Assembly: GCF_042219855.1 (NCBI RefSeq) | Contig: NZ_JBHJHP010000006.1 | Coordinates: 62,001-126,000 of the forward strand | Reading direction: 5' to 3' | DNA from: JBHJHP01 sp042219855 | GTDB lineage: Bacteria > Bacteroidota > Bacteroidia > Bacteroidales > UBA5342 | Length of the DNA: 64,000 nt | Shown: positions 1 through 10,481 of the stretch, piece after piece | How positions within the stretch are numbered: position 1 is the first letter of the stretch | Layout: every line of letters begins with the position of its first letter | The notes under the pieces: model-generated | Database searches by the model: none | What the model was told of the DNA's origin: nothing | What the model saw: the letters and a program-made list of their open reading frames with translations, nothing else | Program-made: the position numbers and the translations under genes

Positions 1-1
1 G

Positions 2-3000
2 CACTGGGACAGCCTTTATGTCAATTACCGGTTCGACCAGGGAGAACCATCATTAAATAACAGTGGGGTAACTTCTGTTTCTGACCTCTCCGGTAATCTT
101 CATACCGGATTACTGACCAATATGGCATTATCAGGAGAGCCATCCAACTGGATTAAATCAACAGCCGGTATTGGTGTAAAAACGGTAAGAAATGCCAGTC
201 CTATTCTGGCATCCTTTGCCACACTTCATTCCCAGGTTACCGGCAGATGGTATTCTGAAATAACGGACAGCGGAATAGTATATAATACTGTCCCGAACTT
301 TGTTCCGCGTGATACAGCTATTGCCTTTGTGTCCGCCAACCAACCTTCTGTTGTGGATACCTTTGTTACCCTGCTTTCAGGGCTGGAACACTCTACGGAT
401 TATTATTACAGGCCGTTTGTGGTATCCATTATCGGTGATACCGTTTACGGACAGCAACATATGTTTACAACTGCAGGTATAGCAACCCTGGATTCAGCAG
501 AAAACATAACCGGAACAAGTATTACGCTGTTTGGACGGCTCAATAACCCTGTTCCATCACCGCTGGATACCGGTATTGTAATAAGTGAGACCAGGGATTT
601 TGTGCCCAATACGGGTAATTTCGTGACAGGCTCGTTGTTACCGGCCAGTACAGATACTTATGGTTCAGATATAAGCGGACTGAAACCATCAACTGTTTAT
701 TTCTTCAGGGCATACATTTATAATGCAACGGATACATTATACGGTGAACAACGTATGGTTCGTACCCTAAGTAATCCTGCCGGTAATGCGATTAATTTTG
801 ACGGCATAGACGACTGGGTTGAACTGCCGTCAGATCTGATGAGCGCATCCGGTTTAAGCGGAAGCGATGAACTGACGATTGAGTTCTATTACAAAGGTAC
901 CGACTTGCAATCTGCCATTCGAATTCAGGAAGGAACTGACAATTATATTGTAATCGGTTTCAATAATCCACCAATGGCCATTATGTCCAATAACTCGGGA
1001 GTAAGTGGCGCGTTGAGTATATCGAATGTCCGGAATATTGAAGATAATGAATGGCACCATATCGCTATGACCTGGAAAAGAAATACGGCTTCGGGATTCC
1101 GCATCTATGTGGATGGTGAAATGGTGGACGATAACTCCAGTACCAATATTCCAATACCCGCATTTACTTCCAATGCAACCGTGTCTCTTGGTAGCTATAA
1201 TGGAAACGGAGCCTATCCTTTCCTTAACGGTACAATGGATGAAATAAGAATATGGAAAAAGTCACTTTCTCAGGATCAGCTGCAGCGGGTTTATGAGCGC
1301 ACAATTGATGCAACCTTTGTGGACAACGAGGTTACCGGTTTGTCCTGGACAGATCTTGTGGCCTATTATCGTTCTGACCTTGGTGAAGCCGGGCTGGATA
1401 ATACATCGATTTACCAGTTCATGGATTTCACTTCCAATGATTTTGACGGAACACCGACCAACCTTGCCTTAACAGGACCGGTGAGTAACTTCATAGAATC
1501 AAATGCATTTTCCGGAGTTATTACAACACCGGATTATTATACCATCCCATCGGCGAGTGAGGCAGATGTATATGCTCATAAAACCGGCATCTGGTATGAT
1601 GCTGTTATAGATAGTGGTGCGGTTTACAGTCCTGTTTCCGGTTTCGATCCGGATACATTACCTTCAGCACGCTTTATTACGGCATTCAGCGTTCAGACAG
1701 ATACATTTGTAACCCGGCTGCCGGGATTAACAAGTGGACAGGAGTATTATTACCGGGCTTACCTGATAACAGCTACCGGTGATACTGCCTATGGTAATGA
1801 ATCTGTACTGATAGCAGGCGGAATAGAGACCTTGTCGCAGGCTGACAGGCTTGGTGCATCAATTCTGACTTACGGTAGAATGACTGGGGACTTCCCGACA
1901 GCATCGGATACCGGTATGGTATATAGTACTGTAGCTGGTTTCGATCCTGCAGATTATCCTGCCAACTTTGTATCTACAAGCGATGGCGGACGGGATACTT
2001 TCTCTGTACAGATCAACAATCTGTTAGTCAACACCGATTACTATTACCGCGCATATATTATCAATGGAACGGATACCATTTACGGATCGCAACGGATGTA
2101 TCACACCGCTGATAATCCGGCAGGTAACGCATTACATTATGACGGTACCGGTGATTATGTCCAGGTGCTTACACCGATCGCTGCAGAGTTGAATACTGCT
2201 GGTGAAATGACGCTTGAGGCATGGGTTAAGCCTGATGACGTGGGAAGTCTGCGAACCGTTCTTGGCTTTACTTCATCAAATGGTAGCGTGAACCGTATTA
2301 TTGTGTCTGTTGATGTGAATAACCATATTACTGCAATTATCAATTCAACCAACTATCCTTTGATAGGAGGTGGTGTGGATCTTGCTGATGGTGAATGGCA
2401 CCATGTTGCCGTTGTATCATCTCAGTCTCCGGCAGAAACTAAAGTTTACATTGACGGATTATTAGTGGGTACCGCGAATGAATGGGCCGGATTTAATCCG
2501 ACAGATATTCTGGGTGTTGGCGTTGAATATAACTATGTTTCCGGTCGGCTTCCGGTATCCCATTACCAGGGTGGTCTGGATGAAATCCGGATTTGGAATA
2601 AGGCATTGACTGACGAACAGCGTTATAAATTCCTGTACAGAACAGTATCGGAAGAATATCTGGATACCGTGCCGGGTATAACAGGTGACAACCTTATTGC
2701 ATACTACAGATTCGATCAGGGGATAGCTGGTGGCAACAACGCCGGTGAAACAAGACTGTTCGACTTCAGTGGAAACGAAAATCACGGCGACCTGATGAAC
2801 TTCACTCTAAATGGTACAGCTTCAAACTGGGTACAGTCCGGAGCATTGACCGGTGTGGTAACACTCGATAATTATGAACCGCTGTTAACTACAGCATTAA
2901 CAAAAGGTCTGAAAACCGGCATGTGGTTCAATGGATATGACAGTACGGGTGTGGTTTACAGTGTTGTGGATGGTTTTGATCCGGCAACGGGAACCAGTTT

Positions 3001-6000
3001 CAGGGACGACGATCACCTTTTGAACAATGATACTATTGAAGCGACGATAAGCGGGCTGTCTGCTGGCGGTGTTTACTATTACCGTTCATATGTGGCAAAA
3101 GATGGTGTTATTAAATACGGACAACAGAAATTATTACAGACGGGTGGCGTATATACGCTTAACCGGTATACCGGGGTAAGTGGAGACAGTATTACACTTT
3201 ATGGTTCTATCGTAGGAAATGTATCTCCCGTTAATTATGGATTTATCTATTCTGAAAACAGTGACCTGTCTGGTGCATTAACAGCTACAACAACGACAAT
3301 CACAAACGATACATTCAATATTACGGTTACAGGATTAACACCCGGCCAAACGTATTATTTTGCCGCTATCGTAAACACAACCGCACCGGCAACCATTTCC
3401 GGTGATACGCTTAAATTTGCAACCTTGTCTAATCCGGCAGGAAATACGCTTGATTTTGATGCTACTGATTCATACATCAGTTTCGGGAACAAGGCAATAT
3501 CAGAAGCTCTGGCGGTTGTGGCGGATGGTTTGACCGTTGAAACCTGGTTCAATACCACTCAGATTGTCAATCAGCAGGCACTGTTTGGATTCCACAATAC
3601 AACTGGATCAGTAAACCGGTTCATTATAGATATAACCAATGATGACCGACTGGCTTTATATGTAAATGACGTACAATACATAATTGGTAATGATGTCACG
3701 GATGATCAGTGGCACCATATAGCTGTGGTTTCTGAAAAGTCGCCGGCTGCAACACGGGTTTACCTGGATGGAAATCTTGTTTATACCTTAGCTGAATGGG
3801 TTGGAATCTTACTGGCTGATCAGCTTGTAATCGGTGGTGAACTGGATAACAGCGCGATTGATGAAGTGTTGTATGGCCGACTGGATGAATTCAGAATATG
3901 GGATATGCCGCTGACAACTGCTCAGCTGAATGAAGTTTCCATGGCCGCTTTGGATCAGCCATACGTCAATGGCATAAGTGGTTTAAACTGGAGTGACCTG
4001 ATTGCATATTTCAACTTTGACTTCAGTGATGAAGCAGCAGACAACAATTCATGGCTGCCTTATCTGCTCGATATTTCAGGTAATGCGAACAATGGTGTGT
4101 TTAACAACTTTGCACTTAACGGAACAGAAGGGAACTTTATTCTTTCCGATCTGAATATTGGCGTTAAACCTCTTGGTGTAGTTACCACAGGTTCTAACGA
4201 TGCAGATGTCCAGGGTGAAGTGATTGGTGCATGGTATGATAAAGCAAATATCAGTCGGGGCATGGTTTACAGCCAGGTTATCGGATTCGATCCGAATGTT
4301 CCTGCAGATGTAGAAGGGACACAGGCTGCCGGTACGGATGGTTATGGTGCCTTTACCGTTACCTTAAGTGGTTTAATGGATGGAACAAAATATTACTTCC
4401 GGCCATACGCTGAGTATAACGGACAACGGGTATATGGTTCCATTGATTCGCTGAACACCAGCAATACAAGTCTGTACTATGTGGATATTGACGCTGCAGG
4501 CGCCAACAATGGCAGCAACTGGGCCAATGCTTACAATTCACTCTCGGATGCGCTTGCTGTGGCAGGTGCTTCTGATACGATATTTGTTGCAGAGGGAACC
4601 TATTATCCGGCAGCTGATGTAAACGGTAATGCCACACCGGCTGACAACAGAACCAAAACATTCACCATACGACCGGGTGTTTACCTTATTGGTGGCTTTA
4701 ACGGTACTGAAAGTGATATTGCTTCACGTGCTGCGACAGGTCTTACCGTACTGAGTGGCGATATTGGTTTACCGGCAGACAATACAGACAATAGTTACCA
4801 TGTAATGACTGTAAAAGGCTTCTCTGTGGATACACTGAAACTGGAAGGTGTAACCATTCAGGATGGAAATGCCAACGGCACCTTACTTAACAGCTTTGGT
4901 GGAGGTATTTACGCCCCGGGATTCCATATTGATATTCACGCATCAACCATTCATAGTAACATTGCAGTTAATGGTGGGGCCATCTATTTTGATGCTTCCA
5001 ACAGAGGCTGGCTGAACCTGGTGAATACAACGATCTTCAATAATACTGCATCAGCAGACGGAGGGGCCCTGTATCTTTACGGTTTACCGGAACAGATGGA
5101 GTTTGATGGTATTAACGACCATGTACAGGTTCCTAACAGTGTGGATGGCAGAAGATACTATACCTGGTATGCAAGAATCAGAACGACGGATACAGAGACA
5201 GCAGTCGACAAAACGCTAAGTCCGGCCATAATCAGTGCCGAATCAGGTGATGTTAGCTTCTTTGTTGATAATGGGTATCTCGGATATTATGATACATTTG
5301 GTTCTGTGACCTCTGCTGTAACTTCTGCATATGTTGCAGACGGACTGGATCATGAAATTGTTATGGTTCGTGAAAACGGTGTGGTAAGGATTTATGTGGA
5401 TGGTGTTCAGGTTGACAGTGATATTGCAACCGGAACAAATGTATTCAGTTCAGCGCATCTCCTGTTTGGAACACTCAATACGCATTATGCCGGAAACATA
5501 TTTGAAATTAAAATTTTCAGCAGGAACCTTTCTGCCGCTGAAGTGGCCAATATAGGTACGGTAAGCACCAATGTGGAGGCCTATTATATTAATACAGGAA
5601 ATACCGGTGGTGCAGGAGGTACATGGGCTGACCAGACCGGAAATGCCAACCATGGTATTGTGTTTGGTACGCCGGATGTTATCGGATCAGAAGATACTAC
5701 GGTTTATATTACGAACAGTACCATTGCATCCAATACCTATGGTGATGAATCCGCTATTTATGTTGACGGATCCAAGGTATCTGTATCCAATACCATTCTT
5801 TGGAATCAGGGTTCCGAAATTACCGGTGCTGATGTGGAAATAAGGCACAGTATTGTTCGTGGAGGAACCGGAGATAATACATATGATCTGAATAATAACA
5901 TATGGCCATACGATCCTCTGCTCGATCCGGCAGGATTGACAGATAATGGTGGATTTGTTCAAACGGTTAACCTGTTCTATGGACCTGCTGTGGATGGTGG

Positions 6001-6997
6001 ATCAGCTTTATTCGCTCCTTCACTGGATGCCACAGGCGCTGTCAGAATAGCTGTTCCGGATATAGGTGCTGTTGAATTCGGGGTGAAGACAACCGGGCAG
6101 AGCTTTGATATGAATCCTGCCAATGTAAATGTTACAGCAAGCGTTTTCACGGCTTATAATGCCCGAACAATAGAATTCTGGTTCAAACCTGAAACAGCAA
6201 TGCAAGGCGATTATATCAAACTGAGCGGTTCTGTTGTTATTTCAGTGAATGCCACTGATCAGATCAATGCTTCAGGTATGACTTCTCCGGCTGTTTATAT
6301 TGACGGTGTAATGACCAGTGTTCTGAAAGCCGGTGTATGGCAGCATGTTGCGGTGGTAAGTTCAGCTGACTTTACCGTGGATGACATTCAGATTGCCAAC
6401 GTAAGCGGAGAGGTTACCGGTTTGATTGACGAACTTAGGATATGGGATGTTGCCTTGACTGCAGCACAATTGAATGCTATGCGTTTTGTCGAACTGACCA
6501 ACGATGGTATAAACCTGGTTGACCCGGTAAACCGCTCAACGGTTCTTGCCGGTACATTAGCCTGGAGTAATCTGAAAACTTACTACAGATTCTACAACAG
6601 TCAGTTTAATGATATCGCAGGCGGCATGAACGGTTCACCACATGGCGGCGCCGATGTGACAGCTGTGGTTCCTTATACACACTGGTTACCACTGGCAAAA
6701 GCTGCAAACTGGGATGTGCCTGAGAACTGGTATTTTGAACAGATTCCGGATTCAGCAAACACCGGTTATGTGGTCCTGAATCAGTCTGTCAGCATTCCGC
6801 ATATTAATGTAACCGGTAATGCATCGTCTGAAACATTAATTTATGGTTTATTACTGAATCAGAATGCAACCTTTACAGTTGATAATGGCGCACTGGTTAT
6901 AACCGGTAAGGTATTGAAAACACCTGCAGATGTAAGAGTTAAGCTGCCATCCGGTAAAGTGATGCGCATATTCAATACATTAAATGTATGGGAGTAG
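2..6997 (+). CDS. Giant repetitive LamG / fibronectin-like / beta-helix secreted protein (5' end outside window)
   Basis: The reading frame is open from base 2, well before the first ATG at 122, and the upstream residues match the internal repeats, so the gene starts outside the window. A long unit (fibronectin-like strands rich in YYYRAY, then a LamG/concanavalin-like domain with WHH and DEIRIW motifs) recurs. LamG domains begin near 782, 2123 and 3440, a period of about 1320-1340 bp. A right-handed beta-helix follows from about 4470 (WANAYNSLSDAL, GGIYAPG). Unusually, a fourth LamG (about 5090-5560) interrupts the helix, and a fifth lies near 6100-6480. I see no T9SS sorting domain at the C-terminus; the next gene carries one. 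The family suggests an exported, carbohydrate-binding or adhesive surface protein, but the ligand cannot be read from sequence. Confidence 0.85.
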   Translation, partial: HWDSLYVNYRFDQGEPSLNNSGVTSVSDLSGNLHTGLLTNMALSGEPSNWIKSTAGIGVKTVRNASPILASFATLHSQVTGRWYSEITDSGIVYNTVPNFVPRDTAIAFVSANQPSVVDTFVTLLSGLEHSTDYYYRPFVVSIIGDTVYGQQHMFTTAGIATLDSAENITGTSITLFGRLNNPVPSPLDTGIVISETRDFVPNTGNFVTGSLLPASTDTYGSDISGLKPSTVYFFRAYIYNATDTLYGEQRMVRTLSNPAGNAINFDGIDDWVELPSDLMSASGLSGSDELTIEFYYKGTDLQSAIRIQEGTDNYIVIGFNNPPMAIMSNNSGVSGALSISNVRNIEDNEWHHIAMTWKRNTASGFRIYVDGEMVDDNSSTNIPIPAFTSNATVSLGSYNGNGAYPFLNGTMDEIRIWKKSLSQDQLQRVYERTIDATFVDNEVTGLSWTDLVAYYRSDLGEAGLDNTSIYQFMDFTSNDFDGTPTNLALTGPVSNFIESNAFSGVITTPDYYTIPSASEADVYAHKTGIWYDAVIDSGAVYSPVSGFDPDTLPSARFITAFSVQTDTFVTRLPGLTSGQEYYYRAYLITATGDTAYGNESVLIAGGIETLSQADRLGASILTYGRMTGDFPTASDTGMVYSTVAGFDPADYPANFVSTSDGGRDTFSVQINNLLVNTDYYYRAYIINGTDTIYGSQRMYHTADNPAGNALHYDGTGDYVQVLTPIAAELNTAGEMTLEAWVKPDDVGSLRTVLGFTSSNGSVNRIIVSVDVNNHITAIINSTNYPLIGGGVDLADGEWHHVAVVSSQSPAETKVYIDGLLVGTANEWAGFNPTDILGVGVEYNYVSGRLPVSHYQGGLDEIRIWNKALTDEQRYKFLYRTVSEEYLDTVPGITGDNLIAYYRFDQGIAGGNNAGETRLFDFSGNENHGDLMNFTLNGTASNWVQSGALTGVVTLDNYEPLLTTALTKGLKTGMWFNGYDSTGVVYSVVDGFDPATGTSFRDDDHLLNNDTIEATISGLSAGGVYYYRSYVAKDGVIKYGQQKLLQTGGVYTLNRYTGVSGDSITLYGSIVGNVSPVNYGFIYSENSDLSGALTATTTTITNDTFNITVTGLTPGQTYYFAAIVNTTAPATISGDTLKFATLSNPAGNTLDFDATDSYISFGNKAISEALAVVADGLTVETWFNTTQIVNQQALFGFHNTTGSVNRFIIDITNDDRLALYVNDVQYIIGNDVTDDQWHHIAVVSEKSPAATRVYLDGNLVYTLAEWVGILLADQLVIGGELDNSAIDEVLYGRLDEFRIWDMPLTTAQLNEVSMAALDQPYVNGISGLNWSDLIAYFNFDFSDEAADNNSWLPYLLDISGNANNGVFNNFALNGTEGNFILSDLNIGVKPLGVVTTGSNDADVQGEVIGAWYDKANISRGMVYSQVIGFDPNVPADVEGTQAAGTDGYGAFTVTLSGLMDGTKYYFRPYAEYNGQRVYGSIDSLNTSNTSLYYVDIDAAGANNGSNWANAYNSLSDALAVAGASDTIFVAEGTYYPAADVNGNATPADNRTKTFTIRPGVYLIGGFNGTESDIASRAATGLTVLSGDIGLPADNTDNSYHVMTVKGFSVDTLKLEGVTIQDGNANGTLLNSFGGGIYAPGFHIDIHASTIHSNIAVNGGAIYFDASNRGWLNLVNTTIFNNTASADGGALYLYGLPEQMEFDGINDHVQVPNSVDGRRYYTWYARIRTTDTETAVDKTLSPAIISAESGDVSFFVDNGYLGYYDTFGSVTSAVTSAYVADGLDHEIVMVRENGVVRIYVDGVQVDSDIATGTNVFSSAHLLFGTLNTHYAGNIFEIKIFSRNLSAAEVANIGTVSTNVEAYYINTGNTGGAGGTWADQTGNANHGIVFGTPDVIGSEDTTVYITNSTIASNTYGDESAIYVDGSKVSVSNTILWNQGSEITGADVEIRHSIVRGGTGDNTYDLNNNIWPYDPLLDPAGLTDNGGFVQTVNLFYGPAVDGGSALFAPSLDATGAVRIAVPDIGAVEFGVKTTGQSFDMNPANVNVTASVFTAYNARTIEFWFKPETAMQGDYIKLSGSVVISVNATDQINASGMTSPAVYIDGVMTSVLKAGVWQHVAVVSSADFTVDDIQIANVSGEVTGLIDELRIWDVALTAAQLNAMRFVELTNDGINLVDPVNRSTVLAGTLAWSNLKTYYRFYNSQFNDIAGGMNGSPHGGADVTAVVPYTHWLPLAKAANWDVPENWYFEQIPDSANTGYVVLNQSVSIPHINVTGNASSETLIYGLLLNQNATFTVDNGALVITGKVLKTPADVRVKLPSGKVMRIFNTLNVWE

Positions 6998-7090
6998 TGT
7001 TAAATAATGTTAATAATAAATCTTAAATTAACATATATTTTATAATTTAGTCTTAATTTTAACGTGACTTAATATAAAGCTTGTATTTTG

Positions 7091-7597
7091 ATGGTTAAAA
7101 CAAACAAAAAATTAATATTATCCGGTGTCTTTCTTTTGTTTACTTTGGTGACATTCGGGCAACGGTCATTGGAATTGTCGGTTATTTCTGCCTTTGGAAT
7201 GAATACCGAGAGTACTTCTCATATTATGTCTCATACCATGGGTGAACTAATGACCGAAACGTTCACCGGGCATTCCGGTACGCACTTTCTGACACAGGGA
7301 TTTCATCAGGATACGCTTGTCATCACGGCTATCAGACCGGAAATAAGTACTGCTGCAATGGTATATCCGAATCCAACCAGGGACCGGATATATATTGATA
7401 TGGATTATTCAGGGGAAAAAATTGTTAAGCTGGACCTTTATGATGTAAGCGGAAAAATGTTAAAAACAGAAATTACAGATTTACGGTTTAATGAAGGATT
7501 ATCGCTTTCGGAATATGAGAATGGTATTTATTTATTGAGAATCTCCAGTGTAAATGGGAAACTAATACAAACTTGCAAAATAGAAAAAACACGATAG
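7091..7597 (+). CDS. Small secreted protein with T9SS type A C-terminal sorting domain
   Basis: The start is ATG 7091; an in-frame TTG just upstream (7088) is less likely. Residues 1-24 form a signal peptide ending near TFGQ. The last ~80 residues match the Por secretion-system (type IX) C-terminal sorting domain: VYPNPTRDRIYID, then LYDVSGKML, then LSEYENGIYLLRI, ending in a basic KIEKTR tail. The short middle part has no domain I recognise. Such proteins cross the outer membrane by T9SS and are attached or released at the surface. It lies 93 bp after the giant LamG gene and one base before the next gene, so the last two are probably co-transcribed. The family call for the C-terminal domain is firm; the cargo function is unknown. 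Confidence 0.85.
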   Translation: MVKTNKKLILSGVFLLFTLVTFGQRSLELSVISAFGMNTESTSHIMSHTMGELMTETFTGHSGTHFLTQGFHQDTLVITAIRPEISTAAMVYPNPTRDRIYIDMDYSGEKIVKLDLYDVSGKMLKTEITDLRFNEGLSLSEYENGIYLLRISSVNGKLIQTCKIEKTR

Positions 7598-7598
7598 A

Positions 7599-8786
7599 AT
7601 GAAAAAATTGACATCATTGGCATTATTGTTATTCATGGTCATAACAGCTAATGTTTACTCGCAGGGGTTTAATTATCAAACGGTACTTAGGAACAGTGAA
7701 GGCAGAGTTGAAGCCAGTACGGCTGTCACACTTAAGTTTACCATAAAGCAGGGATCTGTATCCGGATCTGTTGTTTACAGTGAAACGCATGATGTGAGTA
7801 CAAATATATTTGGGGTAATCAGTGTTGTGGTTGGAGAAGGAAGCGCAACTTCCGGTGATTTTTCTGCCATAGACTGGAGTAACGGACCCTATTTTATGAA
7901 TGTGGATATTGACGGAGAGGATATGGGAACATCACAGCTTAACAGTGTGCCTTACGCCAACTTCTCCATGACTGCAGAATCTGCCTTAACGGCCGACGTA
8001 GCTACATCAGCTGCCAATGCCGATCATGCTACTGCAGCGGACAACGCAACAACAGCTACCAATGCGGACTACGCCACTGATGCAGGTCATGCTACATCAG
8101 CAGATAATGCAACCAGTGCAACAACAGCAACATCGGCAACAACAGCTGAAAATGCAGAATATGCGGATACAGCTACTTTTGCTAAAAAAGCAGAGATAGC
8201 TAATACTGCAGGCAGTGCAACAACGGCAACAACTGCAGGTACAGCAAATATGGCCAATAATCTGAATATTACCGGCGCCTCAACAGGGGATGTCCTCTAT
8301 TATGACGGATCAAAATGGGTGAGGCTTGCCAAAGGCACTGATGGTCAGGTATTGACTGTTGAATCCGGCATTCCCGCATGGAAAGATGCAGCTGGCAGTG
8401 GTTCTACCGGGCCTGAAATAGGAGAAACCTTTGATGGCGGTACCATTGTTGGGATTTATCCGAATTCAGATGTGCTGCTGGTATACAACAGCCAGATTGT
8501 ATATGATGATGGCCTTGGAAACATAAGTCCGTCATTTAATTATACCACTGCTGAAACTTTGGTGCCATCAGGATGGAGAATACCGACCAAACAGGAGTTT
8601 TCAAAGATTGCATCGAACTCCTTTTTACTGCCGGATGGTTTATGGTTAAATGAATCTGAAAATTACTGGACCTCAACGACTAATAACGGAGATAATTATA
8701 TTTATTCCGATAGTTTCTTTAATTTATTCAATCCTGCATCCGGAGCTGCAAGCTTACTGGTTGTGAAAAAGGTGCCGTATAATTAG
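7599..8786 (+). CDS. Secreted surface protein with Ala/Thr/Asn-rich short repeats and FISUMP/DUF1566-like C-terminus
   Basis: A signal peptide (MKKLTSLALLLFMVITANVYSQ) precedes an N-terminal region of ~110 residues typical of Bacteroidota surface proteins (FNYQTVLRNSEGR, YSETHDVSTNIFGV, GPYFMNVDIDG, NSVPYA). Residues ~125-220 are a low-complexity run of A, T, D, N and S in which ATxA / NADxAT words recur. This could form a stalk or coiled fibre. After about residue 275 comes a small module with GWRIPTKQEFSKI and YWTST, as in DUF1566/FISUMP-type domains. It follows the T9SS-sorted gene by one base. No catalytic residues are evident, so a structural or adhesive role is inferred only from architecture. 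Confidence 0.75.
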   Translation: MKKLTSLALLLFMVITANVYSQGFNYQTVLRNSEGRVEASTAVTLKFTIKQGSVSGSVVYSETHDVSTNIFGVISVVVGEGSATSGDFSAIDWSNGPYFMNVDIDGEDMGTSQLNSVPYANFSMTAESALTADVATSAANADHATAADNATTATNADYATDAGHATSADNATSATTATSATTAENAEYADTATFAKKAEIANTAGSATTATTAGTANMANNLNITGASTGDVLYYDGSKWVRLAKGTDGQVLTVESGIPAWKDAAGSGSTGPEIGETFDGGTIVGIYPNSDVLLVYNSQIVYDDGLGNISPSFNYTTAETLVPSGWRIPTKQEFSKIASNSFLLPDGLWLNESENYWTSTTNNGDNYIYSDSFFNLFNPASGAASLLVVKKVPYN

Positions 8787-8813
8787 AATCCTTAACTATT
8801 TTAGATAAAAGCC

Positions 8814-8849
8814 AAAAGGGCAGATACCATTAAAAGTATCTGCCCTTTT
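8814..8849. terminator. Bidirectional intrinsic terminator between convergent genes
   Basis: A perfect 14-bp stem (8814-8827 with 8836-8849) and an 8-base loop are flanked by A-rich and T-rich tracts. This fits termination on both strands. It sits between a + gene ending at 8786 and a - gene ending at 8868. Confidence 0.85.
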
Positions 8850-8867
8850 ATCTTTTTACAGTCTGTA

Positions 8868-10481
8868 TCAGAATCGTTTTATTAATCCAAGGTATACCCG
8901 GTTAAACAGATTGCTGTCTTCCAGTGTCGCCTCGTAATTGGCTGTGAGTTGCAGCTTTTTCAAAATTCTGTATGACAATGACAATTCAGCTGTCTTTTGA
9001 AACATTCCGCTTGGTGAGTTGCTGAAGTTATAGTCAATCAGTCTTAAATTGAGCCTGCTGTAAAGCTTTCCGTCACAAAAGTCGCGTGAAAGGTTAAATG
9101 CATACTGCATACCCTTAAGATAGCTGGTATTAAGCATGGTAACATTAACTGCTGCAGTGGCATCAATCCAGGGTACATTGCTGTAGGTTATATAAGCTGA
9201 AGCATTGTTTGTCGGTGCCGGATCACTCTTTCGATACCGGTATCCAGCGTTCAGTGATGCCGTAAAGTAATTAAAGGGTCTTAGCAATACCTGGAATCGA
9301 AAACCCTGCCGTGTCTCATTTTCCAGAATCCGGTCAGCCAGGTTTTTAAAAGACTCAAAATAGATGACATTCCTGCGGGCATCATACGATGAAAAGAAGG
9401 AGACTTTACGCCATGGCCGGTAACGTAAGGATAAATAGAGGCCTGTTAAGTCAAGCGTATTGGTTGGGACGTCATTCTCCAGTTTATACAGATCGAGTTC
9501 GCAGGATGCAAATATATTCAGGTTCTTAACCAGTGAGTTACTGTGTTGAAAATAGGCAAACCGGCGGTCCGTTTTATTACCGTTCATCTGCTCAAATACT
9601 GCAAGTGATGTACTGGCATTACCGGTTGATGTTTTAAAGCTGTGTGCTGCAAAACCGCCAAACTGAACCAGGTCAGTGTTTATGCTGTAGTCTGTATAAT
9701 CCGGTCTGGTTCCTCCGGCAATACCAAAAGTAAAGTTTTTAAAGGTGCTTTGAACCTGGACGCCGTCAATGGCTCCTATGTTGGCTACATTTGAATTTAT
9801 TTTCCGTCCGACCCAAACATTGGTATTATCCGAGATGTCGTATTTAAGAGCTAGAGAATAGATTTTTAGACCTTCAAATATATTATTTCTTATCTGGTTC
9901 CATTCCCCGGAGCGATGCGTAAAGGAAACATATGCATCGGTTGATAACCTGGAACCACCCAGATGTTCACCCTGGAAAGATAACGTATATCGCATCCTCT
10001 GATTATCTGCAACATCGGTATTTGAAAAATTAGAATATGAAGCGACAGATAAACGACCGTGGATGCGTTGTTTTTCCTTTTTCTTTTCAGTCCGCTTTTC
10101 TTTGGCTTCTCTATCTTCTTCCGGCCTGACTTTAACAATCTTAACCTCCGGTTCTTTAACTGTTATCCTGGCCTGTGCGATGATGGTGTTGTCTACAGTG
10201 GCATTAATCCCGGGCAAAGGATTTGTGACACAGGAAATGGAGGAGGTTTGCGTAACAATAAGTGCGGGAATCAGCTTATCGCCTGTTTTAAGGTACAGGG
10301 TATCTCCTTTGGATATTCCTTCTGTCGACGGAAAGCTTACATAAGTGTTTTGCATACTGACGTATGAGACACGTCCTTCAATTGTTTTTTGAATAGTGTT
10401 CTGTGCTTCAATGGATAGCAGCATGCAAAACAGCATCAGTATTGTGATCAGTCGTTTCATTGGCATTTTGGTATTAGTCAT
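8868..10481 (-). CDS. Outer-membrane beta-barrel protein of the multihaem cytochrome cluster
   Basis: The chosen start is ATG 10481. It overlaps the stop of the 13-haem cytochrome gene (ATGACTAA) and is preceded by a GGAAGTGGAG purine tract; ATGs at 10466 and 10460 are alternatives. A signal peptide ends near SIEAQ. Next comes a soluble region of ~95 residues (GRVSYVSMQNTYVSFPS, GISKGDTLYL), a charged Glu/Lys/Arg linker (EKRTEKKKEKQR), then ~390 residues of alternating amphipathic strands ending in a C-terminal Phe (GLIKRF), as in outer-membrane barrels. It is the last gene of a run of three multihaem cytochromes. By analogy with porin-cytochrome conduits it could seat a cytochrome in the outer membrane. 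I see no clear MtrB/PioB signature, so that role is inferred from context. Confidence 0.7.
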   Translation of the reverse strand: MTNTKMPMKRLITILMLFCMLLSIEAQNTIQKTIEGRVSYVSMQNTYVSFPSTEGISKGDTLYLKTGDKLIPALIVTQTSSISCVTNPLPGINATVDNTIIAQARITVKEPEVKIVKVRPEEDREAKEKRTEKKKEKQRIHGRLSVASYSNFSNTDVADNQRMRYTLSFQGEHLGGSRLSTDAYVSFTHRSGEWNQIRNNIFEGLKIYSLALKYDISDNTNVWVGRKINSNVANIGAIDGVQVQSTFKNFTFGIAGGTRPDYTDYSINTDLVQFGGFAAHSFKTSTGNASTSLAVFEQMNGNKTDRRFAYFQHSNSLVKNLNIFASCELDLYKLENDVPTNTLDLTGLYLSLRYRPWRKVSFFSSYDARRNVIYFESFKNLADRILENETRQGFRFQVLLRPFNYFTASLNAGYRYRKSDPAPTNNASAYITYSNVPWIDATAAVNVTMLNTSYLKGMQYAFNLSRDFCDGKLYSRLNLRLIDYNFSNSPSGMFQKTAELSLSYRILKKLQLTANYEATLEDSNLFNRVYLGLIKRF

